Source: Auriscalpium vulgare (Eukaryota > Basidiomycota > Agaricomycetes > Russulales > Auriscalpiaceae). From it: DNA of 64,000 nucleotides. A program made the translations under genes and the position numbers. Below the pieces are notes generated by a model. That model was not told the DNA's origin. It did not search any database and was given only the letters and a program-made list of their open reading frames with translations. Shown piece by piece: positions 46,259 through 59,053 of the stretch (the first letter of the stretch is position 1; each line of letters begins with the position of its first letter). The stretch lies in NCBI GenBank assembly GCA_019915015.1, contig JAHBBC010000016.1:496001-560000 (forward strand), written 5' to 3'.

Positions 46259-49200
46259 ATGTCTGCGGCGCTCAACCAACGTGCAGACACCTCCGGCCAA
46301 TCTATACCAGACCTCTCTCTTGGCTCTGTCCTATCTGGTTTCTCAACACCCGCAAAATCCTTCCGCATCCCATCGACATCATCGCAAACAACCGCTCCTT
46401 CATCCGTACCCGTCTCAACGCCATCGCCCCCACATGGGTTTATGCGAAGAAAGGGCGACGAGGCCACACCCCTGGCACGGCGTCTTGGGCTCTCCAATCA
46501 CGACGAGGACGACATCGATTCTGATGTGCTAAACACGGCACAGCGAGAGAAGAGATGGGAGGACGAGATGGGCACGCCATTGAACGGGCGGGGAAAGCGG
46601 CGTTCTAGTGCGGCGAATGTGAAGAGCACAAATCTCACTCTCCGGGACCAGGAGAAGGTGCGTCGCAGTGACCCCCTCAAAGTGCAACTGCTAATCCCCA
46701 TCTTCCAGCACATTGACAACTTGAAGAAGGAGAACTTCAATATCAAGCTCAAGGTCCACTTTCTCGAGGAGCGCCTCGCGCAGCTCGCCCCGGACCAGGT
46801 CGAGTCCGCGCTCAAGCAGAACATCAATCTGAAGATTGAAGTCCAGCAGCGTGGCATGGACCTCAAGAAGCTTCGAAAGCTTGTCCTCGAACTGGAGCGC
46901 GAGCTTGAGCAGTCGCAGAAGGGCGCGGGGCGGTCGGCCCGCGAGCGGGAGCTCGAGGCGCTCTTGCAAGAGCGGGATCGCGAGATCCGCGAGCTGCGAC
47001 GGCGCCGGGTGGTGGGCCCCGATGATGCAGCCCTGCGAGATGCAGAGGAGCGCAACTCGGAGCTGGAGGAGGAGCTGGAGAATGTGCGACGACTGCTGGA
47101 GGAGAACATGGACGAGCTCGAGCGCTTGAAGGACATCGTCGAGCGGCGAGACGACACCGGCGGGGATGTGCGGCATCTGCGGCGGATGGATGAGCTCGAG
47201 ATGGAGATTGAGGAGTTGAAGGCGGCGCTAGAAGAGCATGCGGATCTGCTCGCGCAGCGCGACGAGGAGAAAGAGGAGCTGTTGGACCAACAAGACGCGC
47301 TGCGCCTGCAGGTGGAGGACGTCGAGCGGCGGCGAGAAGCAGAGTCCATCGAGCGCAGCCAGAGCCGCGCAATGATCCTCGAGGAGCGGGAGGAGCGCCA
47401 GGCGGCTGAGGATGATGTCAACACGCTGCGGGATAAACTCGCCGCCGCGTCGATCGAGCTGCAGCAGAAGGAGGACGAGATCGGTTTCAAGAGCCAGGAG
47501 ATCAGCGAGCTCATCAACGAGCACCAGAGCATCCTCGACGACGTTGAGGGCGAGTGGAAGGGCGAGGTCGACGAGGCAAAGACCCAGATCGAGGAGCTCC
47601 GCGACGTGAGGCCCTCCGTTCTTCCCTTCACCACTGATATCAAATCACATTGCAGGCATTGGCAGATCGTGACGCAGAGTCGGAGGAGCTCCGCATGCAG
47701 ATTGCCGACTTCGAGGCGAACAACACAGCCATGCACGAGAAGTATGAGGCAGCGTTTGCACACCTCGAGCGAGAGGCCGAGGAGAAGGACGAGGAGATCG
47801 CCCTGGCGAACCGCGAGATTGAGCAGCTAGGACAACGGATCTACGAACTTGAGGAGGACACGGAGGAGCTTAAACGCGTAGCTGAGCGGGATCGCGCGGA
47901 AGAGGCAGTCGAGCGAGAGCGTCTCGAGGCCCTCTGCGCCGCGTTGAAAGACGTCCGTCCGTCCTGTCCCGCTCCTACCTTCCCTTTTGACATTTCACCC
48001 AGAAAGTCGCCAATCTCAAGGCGGAACTCGAGGAGGTCACGCGCCTGTACGAGGACACCAGCCAGGACATCATCGCGCACCGCGCCCGGCAAGAGGAGCT
48101 CGCGCGCCACGTCCAGGACCTGGTTGCGGAAGTCAACAAGGAGCGCGACGCTCGCGAGAGCGTGCAAGCCGACCTTGACGCTTCCTCCCGCGAGTTCGAC
48201 GCAGACCTACGACGTGAGCGACGTGCCTTAGAAGCAAAGGAGTCCGCACTGCAGACCGCGCTGGCCGACCTGGCGCGCGCACAGGCTCTCCTTACGCAGC
48301 GGGAGGCTGACCTCGCGGCGGTGCAAAGCGCGCTGCAGGCCGTCGAGGCGGAGTCCAAGAAGCTTGGCGAGAGCCACACAACCGCGCGCTTTTCGCTACA
48401 GCTCGAGACCGACCGTCTGCGGCGCGACGTCGAGCGGCTCGAGGACGAGCTCACGCGTGCGCGGGCAGACCTCGACGCGCGGTCGACATCCGCGCGAGAG
48501 CGCGATGGGGCCGTCGACAAGCTGCACGCGGAGAATCGCGACCTCGCCGCGCAGCTCGCGGCGCAGACGCAAGCGCGCTTGAACGTTGCGGAGAAACTCG
48601 ACGCGGCGCAGGCGGGCCTGGCTGGCGCGGATGCCGAGCTCGCGGGAGCCCGTTCGCGCGCGGCTGAGCTAGAGTCGCGGTTGTCGAAGGACCAGCGATC
48701 GTTGTTGGCGGCGGAGAGCCAGTACCGCGACCAGCTGACCGAACGCAATACACTACTGCTGACGATCTACCAGTACATGGACAGGATCCTTGGCGTCGAT
48801 AAGACACCGGTGCGTTCTTGATTATTCTATCCGCGACAACATGCGCTGATTGTACATGCAGAAGAAGAGCGGCCAGGCCGAGACGAAGCCGTTCACGAAC
48901 TTCGGCGTGTTCCACGACAACCTGATCACGCGGCTCAAGTCACTCAGCCAGATCCAGCTGGACTTCGACAAGCGCGTCAAGGACGCAGAGATGCGGTATG
49001 GGGAGAAGATGACCGAGATGCGCAAGTCGCTGGACAATCGCTGGAAGCAGATCGATAAGTTCGAGGCGAGCTTAAAGGTGTATGCGGACACGAAGGCGAC
49101 GTGGCGGCGCAAGCTCAGCGCGAAGGAGGGCGAGCTAGATGCGGCCAAGGTTTGTCATTGACGGAGAGGAATTTATACCCTAATCACGTTTCCTCTCCTT

Positions 49201-49668
49201 AGACCACCATGTCTGAACTGACGTCGCAGCTGGCGAGCCTGAAGCGACCTGGCCCGGGCGACTCAAACGAGGTCAAGGCGCTCATGGCGCGCGCGAACAA
49301 CGCCGAACGCCGGCTTGTCAATGCACAGAATCAGCTTGCGGCCGCTGAGGAGAAGATGGCGAGCATGAATCAGAAGACGACCGCGGCGGACACTAAGTGG
49401 GAGGCGCGTGTGAAGGAGTACGAATCGCGGTTGCGCGCAGCGGAGGAGAAGGTGAAGCGCGAGAAGCAAGGCTACAAGGAGCGGGTGTTGGAGCTAGAGA
49501 CGCAGCTGAAGTACGTCCTCGCAATCAAGGCCATGTGGTCTGGATGGCTGCTCATCTCGTAACAGGTCTCTACAACGACAGAAGGAGCTTGCAGACAAGC
49601 GGAATCAGCAGCTGACAGAAATCGAGGCGAAGGCACCGAGGCTATCGGGCTCGCCGAACGTTCGATGA
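46259..49668 (+). CDS. Long coiled-coil protein with CM1-like motif (Mto1/Pcp1-like)
   Basis: About six exons, around 1,050 residues. The N-terminal ~120 residues are Ser/Pro-rich. A block then resembles the centrosomin motif 1 (CM1): NLTLRDQEK and IDNLKKENFNIKLKVHFLEE. CM1 binds the gamma-tubulin complex in fungal Mto1 and Pcp1 and in animal CDK5RAP2. Residues from about 160 to the C-terminus are almost continuous heptad coiled coil, rich in Glu, Arg and Leu (ELERELEQSQKGAG, LEEELENVRRLLEENMDEL, and many more). A conserved-looking block TNFGVFHDNLITRLKSLSQI lies at about 820. The tail is SPNVR. A role in organising microtubules at the spindle pole body is inferred from CM1. No second family-specific domain was identified, so it could also be another coiled-coil scaffold. 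Confidence 0.82.
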
Positions 49669-50202
49669 CCGTGACGACCGTAACGACCACATCCATCTCT
49701 TTTATTTCTCTTGTCACTCTTCGCTATCCATAATGCTGTCAATTATGTATACATCACTTCGCATACGCATTGCTATATGAGCCTCTAATTTACTATGTGA
49801 GACGGTCTAATCACGACTTTTGATACATTCGTCGCAGGCGGCAGTATTGGAGAGGTATCACGTGAGCCTTCTTGCCACGGCCCTGACTGAGGACTCCGAT
49901 GAGGTTGTGGTCCTCTTCTCTTCAGCTGCCATATCAGAGCCAGACAGTGTCTTGTCGGACACCAAGCATCTTTTTCCGTCCCGCACGTCATGATGTATCT
50001 ATTTTCACAACCCCGGAACTGCCACTCTCAATCAAAGCAAGCGCCAAAAAAATGCGTTCTTTGATCTGGAGCAGCTTGCAGCAGGTCCGCTTCCTTACGA
50101 AGAAGCACAGATGTCGCACGCCGAAAACTTATCTCTGTAAGTATAGGGCTAACCTGTCCAGGTACGCCTGCGGTCTTTTTCTTCTTCTACCAACAGTGCA
50201 CG
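49669..50202. other. Intergenic, coiled-coil gene to ATG22
   Basis: 3' flank and promoter; no coding signal seen. Confidence 0.45.
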
Positions 50203-52707
50203 ATGACGGAGGAAGTCAACTCGAAGGCAGATCGCAAGGATGCATCTATCGAGGTGCACGACTTGGAAGAGAAAGAAACTCCAATCCCGAAGGCTTCGCA
50301 CGAGTGGACGACAACGCGGCGGGAGCTGTGGTGGTTCTACCTGTATTATATCGTATGTTCGAACCATACTTTCCCTTTCCCGAGACGATGCAGGTGTTTG
50401 AGCGTACGGCTCGCATTTTAGGGAAACAACGGCCTCTCTGGCTTCAACTTCGGCCCTTCACAGTTTCAAAACCTACTCTACCTCGCGGGCTATGACCCCG
50501 ACCAGCCGCCCTTCACTGCGCCCTGCGGTAGCGACACGGGTTGCGTTTTGCCCTACCTTGGACGTGTACGAGACAGTATGTCCATATATGATCCACGGTG
50601 ACACCCCATCCTCATGTATTCACAGTAAATTCGATCGTACTCCTCACGAATGGGATCAGCTTCGCGTTGCAGGCGGTCCTCCTGCTCGCCATTGGCGCAT
50701 GGGCGGACTATGGGCGCTGGCGACCGAACATCACGATCTTCTTCACGCTGGTCGCGGTGGGTGTGTCGTTCGCGTGGCTGGGTGTTGAGGATCCGTCACA
50801 GTGGCGTGCCGGCGTTGCGTTGTATATCCTCGGTTGTACGTGACTTTCTTTCACCCGTGGAACATGCCGTTGAAGTGATGCGATAGTAATCACGTATCAG
50901 GTGAGATACAACACAGAGACTTGCTGGCAATGTTAATATATGATATATATGTCACTACTAGTGCTCGCTCACGTTCTGGACTGCCGCATTCCCGGGGCTT
51001 GCGCGCAACCTTCCGGAGGTACGGCAATCCGCTCAGGACGCTACCGAGGGCAAGATATCGTGCGTTTCATATAGTACATTACATCGCATACTAATCTCAC
51101 GGTTGTTGCATCCTCAGCCTGGACGAGCATGCGGCGTATGAGTCACTGGCGCGCAATCGCATTTCAAACGTTTCGTTCGCGGTGTGCTCTGCGGGCGAGA
51201 TCATCGTGCTTGCTATCATGGTAGGGATTCTGAAGGGGCTCAAGTCCGACGATAGCACCGAGAACAACACCAAGGCATTCAGTGTGCTAATCGCCTTCTC
51301 CGGCGGTGTATGGTGTAGGCTTCCCGCCAGATGCTCGCGATGGTTGTCGCTCATGATCCCGACAGTGCTGTGTGCGATTCCATGGTTTTTGTTTGAGAAA
51401 CGGCGACCAGGACTGGCCTTGCCGCCAGGAACGTCGCTCTTGACAGTCGGTTTTAAGCAGACCTACGTTGCGCTGCGGGAGTGCATGCGCCTGAAACAGA
51501 CGTTTCTGTATCTGATATTTTACTTCCTCATGTAAGTCCCGATGCATGGATACCTTTCTTGAGACACACTAAATGTATCTTTGTAGGGGAGATGTATTGA
51601 ATACCACCGTGTCTGTGTCTTCCCAGCGCCTACATATTATTTAATGCTCATGTTCATGGCAGAACTGTCATTGGCACGCTACAGAATAGGTCTGTCGGAC
51701 GCTGGTTGCGGCTTGCGTCAGGCACTGAATCTTATGCGCTCTGTCAGCATTGTATCATATTCCACTTTGCAGCTCACACTCCTGCTCCTCGTCGGTATCA
51801 CCACGCAATTCATCGGCATCTAGTACGTGGCTTTGCTCAGATACGTGTCAAGCGCTGACAAGATGACGATATACTTAGTGCATTCTGGATCGTCCAGAAG
51901 AAGTTCAGGATCTCAACGAAAGCTGTCAGCATGGCTCTCGAAGATGATTGAACTTTACTGACTACCCCTGCCAGATGCTCCTATTCAACGTATTTTGGAT
52001 CCTGGTACGCCCTGTCATTCTTCTCATTGCTTGCTCAGTTTCAGTCTCAATCTCCTTCAAGATCCTGACGATCTGGGGCCTCATTGGCGTGCATACGGAC
52101 AAATTCGGATTCAAACACGTCTGGGAGATTTGGTGCGCAAGCGTTCTCCCTTTCGCTTGGACTCGTTTTACTCACAGCATCGCACAGGCTGTATCAGGTA
52201 TTCTACGGGCTCATGGTCTGCCCGTGGTACGCGTACAGCCAGACAATGATAAGCGAGGTCTCTCCGCTTCCGCAGATGTGCGTTTCTTTTTCTACATCTG
52301 TATACTCTCATGTCAAGCACGCTCATGTAATGATAAAACAGGTTCCTTTTCTTTGCGCTCTTCTCCGTCGTACGTTGACCTCTATCTTTATGTTTGTCGT
52401 CACTTCAACATGTGTGTGCAGATTGGCAAGACGTCAGCGTTCATCGGACCCTTCGTATCCCAGGCTATCATCTCGGCTTCCGGGAACAACGACAACATGC
52501 CGTTCGCGTTTTTGTTCGGCTTGTACGTCAATGCCCCCCCTTCTTTTCAGTAGCCGTCACTGATATCGGGTATCGTCTGGTACCGTGTGTGTTAGGGGAG
52601 CTTTCAGCACAGGGTTTTTAGTCCTGGTAGACATGAGGAAGAGCCGACTGGAGTGCGACGAGTTTATTGCGGCGGAGGCACGCAGGGAGGCGTTTGCGAA
52701 CTCGTAA
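50203..52707 (+). CDS. ATG22: Autophagy-related protein 22 (vacuolar amino-acid effluxer)
   Basis: Vacuolar membrane permease of the MFS superfamily that exports amino acids after autophagic breakdown. Many short exons (about fifteen), approximately 570 residues. Landmarks: RELWWFYLYYIGNNGLSGF, FGPSQFQNLLYLAGY, FAVCSAGEIIVLAIM, WFLFEKRRPGLALPPG, the short exon pair GDVLNTTVTVIGTLQNSIV, FWIVQKKFRISTKAM, GVHTDKFGFKHVWEIW and GLMVCPWYAYSQTMISEVSP; end EARREAFANS. The splice at about 51614 must use the second GT (after ACCACCGT) to keep frame; the first GT would not. The order and sequence match fungal ATG22, and no break was found once that site was used. Confidence 0.9.
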
Positions 52708-54057
52708 TGCGCTCCGCAACAGAGCCATCGACCCTTCGCTCCCGCACCAAGACGCCAGTCCTATCTTTGCATGTACCTACTACTAGGGATGCGACGATCT
52801 TGCAGGGCCGTTCCCATACGGTCCATACCAGCATCAAGAATCTCTGATGCACGAAGCACTGGCGGTGGACCAACCTTCGTGGCCAACCATTCACACACAA
52901 AAGACAGAGGAGACAGTTCTGCTACCACACATGCATCTACCTATCAAAGCATGGCGCCATCAATCTCGGAGCGGAATGCACGTTCCGAGGTACCTGTATG
53001 TCAAGCATTTACGCCGGCCGAAAGATCTACGTCTCGCCAGAGCGCATGTCCCAAATGGAATCCAGGGGGTTGAATACTACGCGAGATCGAGAGCACGCAC
53101 AAGCCGCTGCGCCGGGATGCGCCTGCTCTAAAAAGACGACTGAAGCAGATTTCAGATGCACTGCAGTGGGGTTTATCAGGTGTTATATGTCCGGTAAGTA
53201 GGGGCGTCGGCGACCTGCAGGGGGATAAGTAGAACGACTGTCTTCTGTGCCAAGGTCAGCCACGGAGACTAGGGGATACGTAGTGGAGCAGCGGGCCGTT
53301 TGTCTGCGACGTCATTATGGCCGAGAGCTGCCGGTCGGAGGCACCAGAGTACACCTGCGATGATCGGGAGACGTCAGCCGCCAGTGGACGTGCCCATCAG
53401 CATAGCCTAGGGAGAGCACGAGCCTTGATGCAAGGGGATTGGGCGTCGCAGGAGCTGTCCGGCCTCGAGAGAGAAGAGCTTGCGGAGTAATCTAACCAGC
53501 TGACGGTAGCAGTAGACACGGGCCGAGCATGCCGATGGACGGTCCAGTGCCCTTGAGTGAGAGTCTGGCAGCGTGAACATCCCGTTGAAAGCGAGTACCC
53601 CGGAGCGCGCAAGGGGCAGATGGCGGGGCGATGGCAAGGAACCGGTGGTGTCAGCGTGCGGGGACGGCAGGCGGCTGAGGCGGCTCTAAGCGGCGTCTAA
53701 TAAACGGCTCGACCTGCGCCAGCCTGCGCCCCACCGCCTCTTGTCCTCCACCGTCTGCCACCCGTCTGCCTCTTGCCTCTGCATCCTCTAGACAGAGCGC
53801 GTACACACCGCTCTTTCTTCTCTTCTTCACCCTTCATTCTCAAGCCTACTGCGATTCCGCCTTAAAGACCATCGGACATCCAACACAGTACGCTGTTGCC
53901 CTCCGTGCCGTGACAAAGCCCGCTCATCGACTCTAGTCCGTTGTGCTCGTATTTACGCATCCGTTCAAAGATACGCGCCTCTGTAGTTGTCCCACGGCTT
54001 TGATTCCCCGCCTTTTCTGCCATTGTCGGCGCCTACCCCGCATCTTCCCTTTCAACC
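52708..54057. other. Upstream region of neutral trehalase
   Basis: No gene seen. Just before the trehalase ATG (53740-53850) is a pyrimidine-rich block, ctctttcttctcttcttcac at 53811-53830, of the kind common at fungal transcription starts. Confidence 0.45.
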
Positions 54058-56824
54058 ATGGCCCCGCCACTTTCTCATCCTCCCGGCCTCAACTTCCTCG
54101 AAGAGCAAGATGCGCGCCCCGTCAACGTCGACGCTGCACAGTACTATGGTGGCCCTGAGTTCCATAGCCGTGCGCGAACGTACAGTGCTGTACGTCTGCG
54201 CAAGCGAACTATCGGACCGAGTCACTCATTCTTTTCAGTCCCGCCCCAAGCGCACGCCCGCCTTTGAAGAAGACTGGCACCTACGGCCTAGAAGGCTGTC
54301 TCATGACGAGAAGAGCACTGCGCCCCGTCGCTTCCTCATCGATGTTGAAGAGACAATCCGTCTTGTCCTCGAGCAAGAAGATACCGACGGCGACTTCCAG
54401 ATTAGCATAACTGACGCCGGCCCGAAGATCCTTTCGCTTGGTACAGCAACGAGCAATGGCTACAAAAGTTTTGATATTCGGGTATGTGTCTGTGACGTGT
54501 TTCTTCGCATCCCACCTCATGCACTCTGTCAGGGGACGTACATGCTATCCAACCTCTTGCAAGAGCTTGCGCTTGCACGCGACCATAACCGGAAGCGTAT
54601 CGTGCTCGACGAAGCCCGTCTGACTGAGAACCCTGTCGACCGCCTGTCACGCATGATCAAGAATTCCTTCTGGCACTCGCTCACGCGGCGCATTGACGGC
54701 GACGGCCTCGAGATCATCTGTGCTGATCCGAAAAACCGCACCGGCCGCATCCAGCCACGGATCTACGTTCCTCATGGGGAACCCGCAATGGCAGACTACT
54801 ACCGCAAGATTGCTAGTGAGAAACCGCATCTGAACCTGGACGTGCAAGTGCTGCCGCCGAACCCAGATGACCCGCACTTTGTCAAGAGCCTCAACTCGAA
54901 GCCGGGTATCTTGGCCTTGGCAATGAACGAGGTCGATGATGGACGGGGCGGCCGTACTCTGAAAGGCATTCCTTTCGTTGTGCCTGGTGCTCGCTTCAAC
55001 GAGGTTTGTTCTCACTCCTATACGTAGGAACGACACGCTCACACACTTTGGATCAGCTGTACAACTGGGACTCGTACTTTATCTCCCTTGGGCTGCTCGT
55101 CGACGGTCAGGTGCAGATGGCGAAGGGTCTCGTCGAGCACTTCATCTTCGAGATCAAGCACTACAACAAGATCCTGAACGGCAACCGCTCGTACTACCTC
55201 GCTCGCACGCAACCACCCTTCTTGACCGACATGGCCTTGCAGATCTACAACCAGCTCGACCGGTCGGATCTTGATGCAAACCGTGCATGGTTGAAGCGCG
55301 CGATACAAGCCGCCATCAAGGAGTATCACACTATCTGGGTCGCGGAGCCGCGCATGGATCCGAAGACGGGCTTATCGCGCTTCAGGCCGGACGGCGTGGG
55401 CATTCCGCCGGAGACGGAGGCAACGCACTTCACGCACATCCTCGAGCCGTATGCGCACAAGCACGGCATCTCAGTGCTCGAGTTCAGCGAGCGCTACAAT
55501 GCAGGCACGCTCAAGGAGCCCGGCCTCGACGCGTACTTCCTGCACGACCGCGCGGTGCGCGAGTCGGGGCACGACACGACCTACCGCCTCGAGAAGCGGT
55601 GCGCGAACCTCGGTACGGTCGACCTGCAGGCGCTGCTGTACAAGTACGAGGTCGATATCGCGACCGCGATTCGTGAGGTATTCGACGACGAGCTCGAGCT
55701 CGAGGAGGACTTCCCGCTTGCGCCGTTCCCACCCTCGGTCGAGTCGTATGCAAGCGCGCATCGCGAGCGCTCGACCGCGCGCAAGCAGCACAGCCAGGAA
55801 TGGTTCGATCGCGCGGAGTTCAGGAAGGCGGCAATTGACAGGTACTGCTGGAATGAGAGCAAGAGCCTTTACTTCGACTACGACACAGTGCAGGAGAAGC
55901 AAAGCCTTTATGAGAGCGCGACGGCGTATTGGGCGCTGTGGGCAGGGTGCGCGAGCGAGGAGCAGGGATGGAAGCTTGTGTATGCGTTTGGACTGTCTCG
56001 CTTGGAGTTTGTGCTAACGCGGTCACATGCAGGTCGGAGTCGTTGAAGAAGTTCGAGGTGCTCGGCGGCTTGGTGTCGGGGACAGAGGAGTCGCGGGGTA
56101 AGATCTCGTTGGACCGGCCTAATCGGCAGTGGGACTATCCCTATGCTTGGTGAGTGCTTCACGCCTCTTTATACATGGCCGATTCTCATTTCGCGAAGGC
56201 CTCCACATCAAATCATGGCGTGGGTTGGCCTCGAACGTTATGGTTACTTGGAGGATGCCCAGCGCCTGGCATACCGTTTCCTTTACATGTAAGAGGTCCT
56301 TCGCTCGCATATAGACGTATACTGATTCCCTTGGTAGGATGACCACTGCGTTTGTGGACTTCAATGGTGTCGTCCCAGAGAAGGTGAGCATGGCGCGCTG
56401 GCATATGCGAGATATCTAATAGTCGTGCTTCCAGTTCGATGCTGTGCGGCTCTCGCATCTCGTCGACGCCGAGTATGGCAACCAAGGCATCGACTTTAAG
56501 ATGGTCCCTCGCGAGGGTTTCGGTTGGATGAACGGTCAGTCCGCCGCACACCAATAACAAACATTTTACTGATGATTCCCATTATCCCTAGCGGCATACC
56601 AAGTTGGCTTGTCGTTCCTCACGAATCATATGCGCCGCGCCGTCGCCGCGTGCACGTCTCCGGAGGTGTTCTTCGGGCGCACAATGATGGGCGAGCACAC
56701 CGCAGCACCGCCGTCGAGCGTCGTGAACGACCCGCTCGGGCTAGCCATGGAGAACCTCGCGCTCTCTACGTCCGCATCTGGCGCACTCGGCACACCGCCG
56801 CCCTCCTACTCCTTCCCTGCTTGA
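54058..56824 (+). CDS. NTH1: Neutral trehalase (GH37)
   Basis: Cytosolic enzyme that splits trehalose to two glucoses. About eight exons, around 780-800 residues. The N-terminal regulatory part has RARTYSA and RRLSHDE, basic-Ser sites fitting phosphorylation by PKA, and a Ca-binding region [15 protein letters not shown] preceded by [16 protein letters not shown]. The catalytic GH37 domain contains the first signature [19 protein letters not shown] and the second [12 protein letters not shown], with the segments [20 protein letters not shown] and [17 protein letters not shown]. The C-terminus ends with a Ser/Ala-rich tail PPPSYSFPA. Introns at about 55004, 56032 and 56151 join the signature pieces in frame. 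Lying between ATG22 and ATG15 may be chance. Confidence 0.94.
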
Positions 56825-57505
56825 ACTCCGCGCGGCATCTGCCTCAACCTCGTCACTTCAGGTTTGATCGCACTTATGACCATGTCTACTCTATAAATTA
56901 TCGTTGCCTGAGAGCACGGCCCCTAATTGTGCATCCAAGAGGGATGCTGTACATACATACATAACGTTCTCTGGCTTCTCCATCTTTCATTCACCGTCAT
57001 CATCGTTTCTATTCCTGTACGCCAGAGCTCATTTACTGTGTCCCCTAGAGGAGTCTCGTTTTCTACGACACGATCGTTCGCCGCATACGGTACCACGTCT
57101 AGTCTAGCCTCAATCAGTGCAGTTTCTTCATTCTCCTCATAACTTTCAACATTTGTATTGTTAATAACTGTTTCTTCACGTATAGATCGATGTTCGTTCA
57201 ACTGCAGACATTAGTTATATCCCAATGGATGAGATACATGGACTTTCTTGACTGAGTGCTTGGCTTGACAAGACCAAGCGGAATCGGCACGTACCTGTCA
57301 ACTTACGCCCTGCTCGCCGCAGGCTACATATATTACTGTAAAAGAAGGGACGCCTGCACAGCGAGATGCTGCGCGGCGCCTGTGCAAGTGCAACGGTAGG
57401 CCGCAGTACTTGAGCAGAGTTGCCCGAGTTGTTGTGGCTTGGCAGGACAAAGGCGACGTCACGCATCCACAACGCGGGCGAACGACTTTGCCCGCAACCT
57501 GCTCG
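56825..57505. other. Intergenic, trehalase to ATG15
   Basis: Nothing recognisable except a short acat repeat at about 56950-56963 and the expected 3' UTR and promoter. Confidence 0.45.
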
Positions 57506-59053
57506 ATGCTCCCGACGTCGCTGACATCCCTCCTACTATCCACCCTCAATTTCCTCGCCCCGCCCGCCCATGACACCCGTGCATCGCAGCGCCCGCTAGC
57601 GGTGCCACGTACCCCGCTCCAATTCGAGCTGCGCCACGCGCACGCAGTCACGCCGGCCGCACACGTCTACTTCGCCGACGCCCCGCGCGACGTCTTGCAC
57701 ACGCAGGGTCAAGCCAATGCCGCTCTGGCTGTCAGTTCGCACCCGATAACGACGTATCGCCCGCTCTCGGCACAGGCGTTCGCGGATGCGCGCGTACGTT
57801 CGCGGCTGCGGCAGGAGAGCACGGCGCTGCGCTGGGACGAGGACGAGGTGCTGGGCCCCGACGTCGAGAGCCGCGAGACGTTGTTGACGCTCGCGAAGAT
57901 GACGAGCAATGCGTACTTTGAGCCTGGGTCGGACGATTGGTACGACCTCGGTGGCGAATGGGTCGTGGTGCGTGGTTCTCGTCTATCTGCTCGTTGCGAT
58001 GTGCGCTCACGCGTTATTCGCGCCTTAGAATGACCCTGTGGGCTGGGAGCAAGACGCCGACGGTTTCCGCGGCTATGTTTTCGCGACGGCGGACAACTCC
58101 ACGATCGTGGTATCGATAAAGGGCACGTCGACCTCGATAGGCGGCGGCGGGCCCACTACGAAGAAGGACAAGCTCAACGACAACTTGCTGTTCTCCTGCT
58201 GCTGTGCCCATGTTGACTGGACGTGGACAACGGTTTGCGATTGCTTCCGTGGGGGGTGGAAGTGCGACCAGGATTGCACGGAGCAGGCCCTCATCGATGA
58301 AAGTCTGTTCTACCCTGTCGGAACGGTGGGCTGTATCTATCGCAGTTTGAGTATCAGAGTCTAACGTCGGCCTGTCCCAGAACCTATACTACAACTTGAC
58401 CTATTTGTATCCCACGTCTAACATCTGGGTCATCGGACATTCCCTGGGCGGCTCTCTTGCCTCACTGGTCGGTACCACCTTTGGCGTGCCGGTCGTTGCT
58501 TTTGAAGCCCCAGGCGAGAAGATGGCAGCGCAGCGATTGCATCTTCCAGCACCAGTGCGTCGGAATCTATCGAATGCTGTGGATTCTCATCACTGAGATG
58601 TTCGCAGCCCTCATTGCATCACGTCACCCACGTTTTCCATACGGCAGACCCCATACCTATGGGCGTCTGCAACGGTGTGTTCTCTTCGTGTGCCATAGGG
58701 GGGTATGCCCTGGAGAGTAGGTGCGTATTGTGCCCGTCGGACCTTTATACGACCACCAACTAACGCTGCCTGTATGCGCGTAGGTGTCACCTGGGGAAGG
58801 TAATCCAATACGACACTGTCAATAACCTGTCATGGGCGGTCGACGTTCGCACGCATGCTATAGCTCGCGTCGTCGAGGGCGTGCTGAGCGAGCCATGGGC
58901 TGACGCCCAGGCGGTTGGTCGGGAGGTGCCGGAGGCTTTTGTCCAGGAGGATTGCGTCGTATGTCCACTTCTTTCCTGAATGGAGACCATCGAGCGCTCA
59001 CACGTTGCCGAAAGGATTGCTATACTTGGGAGTACGGTAATTTCACCAAGTAG
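57506..59053 (+). CDS. ATG15: ATG15 autophagic-body lipase
   Basis: Vacuolar phospholipase (lipase class 3) that breaks autophagic-body membranes. About seven exons, around 400-430 residues. An N-terminal hydrophobic segment LTSLLLSTLNFLA near the ATG serves as signal anchor. Then FELRHAHAVTP, YFEPGSDDWYDLGGEWVV, FATADNSTIVVSIKGTSTS, a Cys-rich stretch CCCAHVDWTWTTVCDCF (family feature), the nucleophile motif WVIGHSLGGSLASLVG, Asp in HTADPIPMG and a His in the CHLGKVI region, which together give a Ser-Asp-His triad. The C-terminus DCVDCYTWEYGNFTK, joined across an intron at about 58958-59015, matches the conserved ATG15 ending. Identity is firm. Exon joins near 58550 and 58720 were checked. 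Confidence 0.93.

Noticed and set aside
46498..47763. 421-codon minus-strand open frame, very Ser/Arg-rich
   Set aside because: Antisense of Glu/Leu-rich coiled-coil coding sequence; the Ser/Arg content is what that reverse complement predicts.
51535..51700. Suspected disruption of ATG22
   Set aside because: Frame is preserved when the second GT of the donor region is used, so the gene appears intact.
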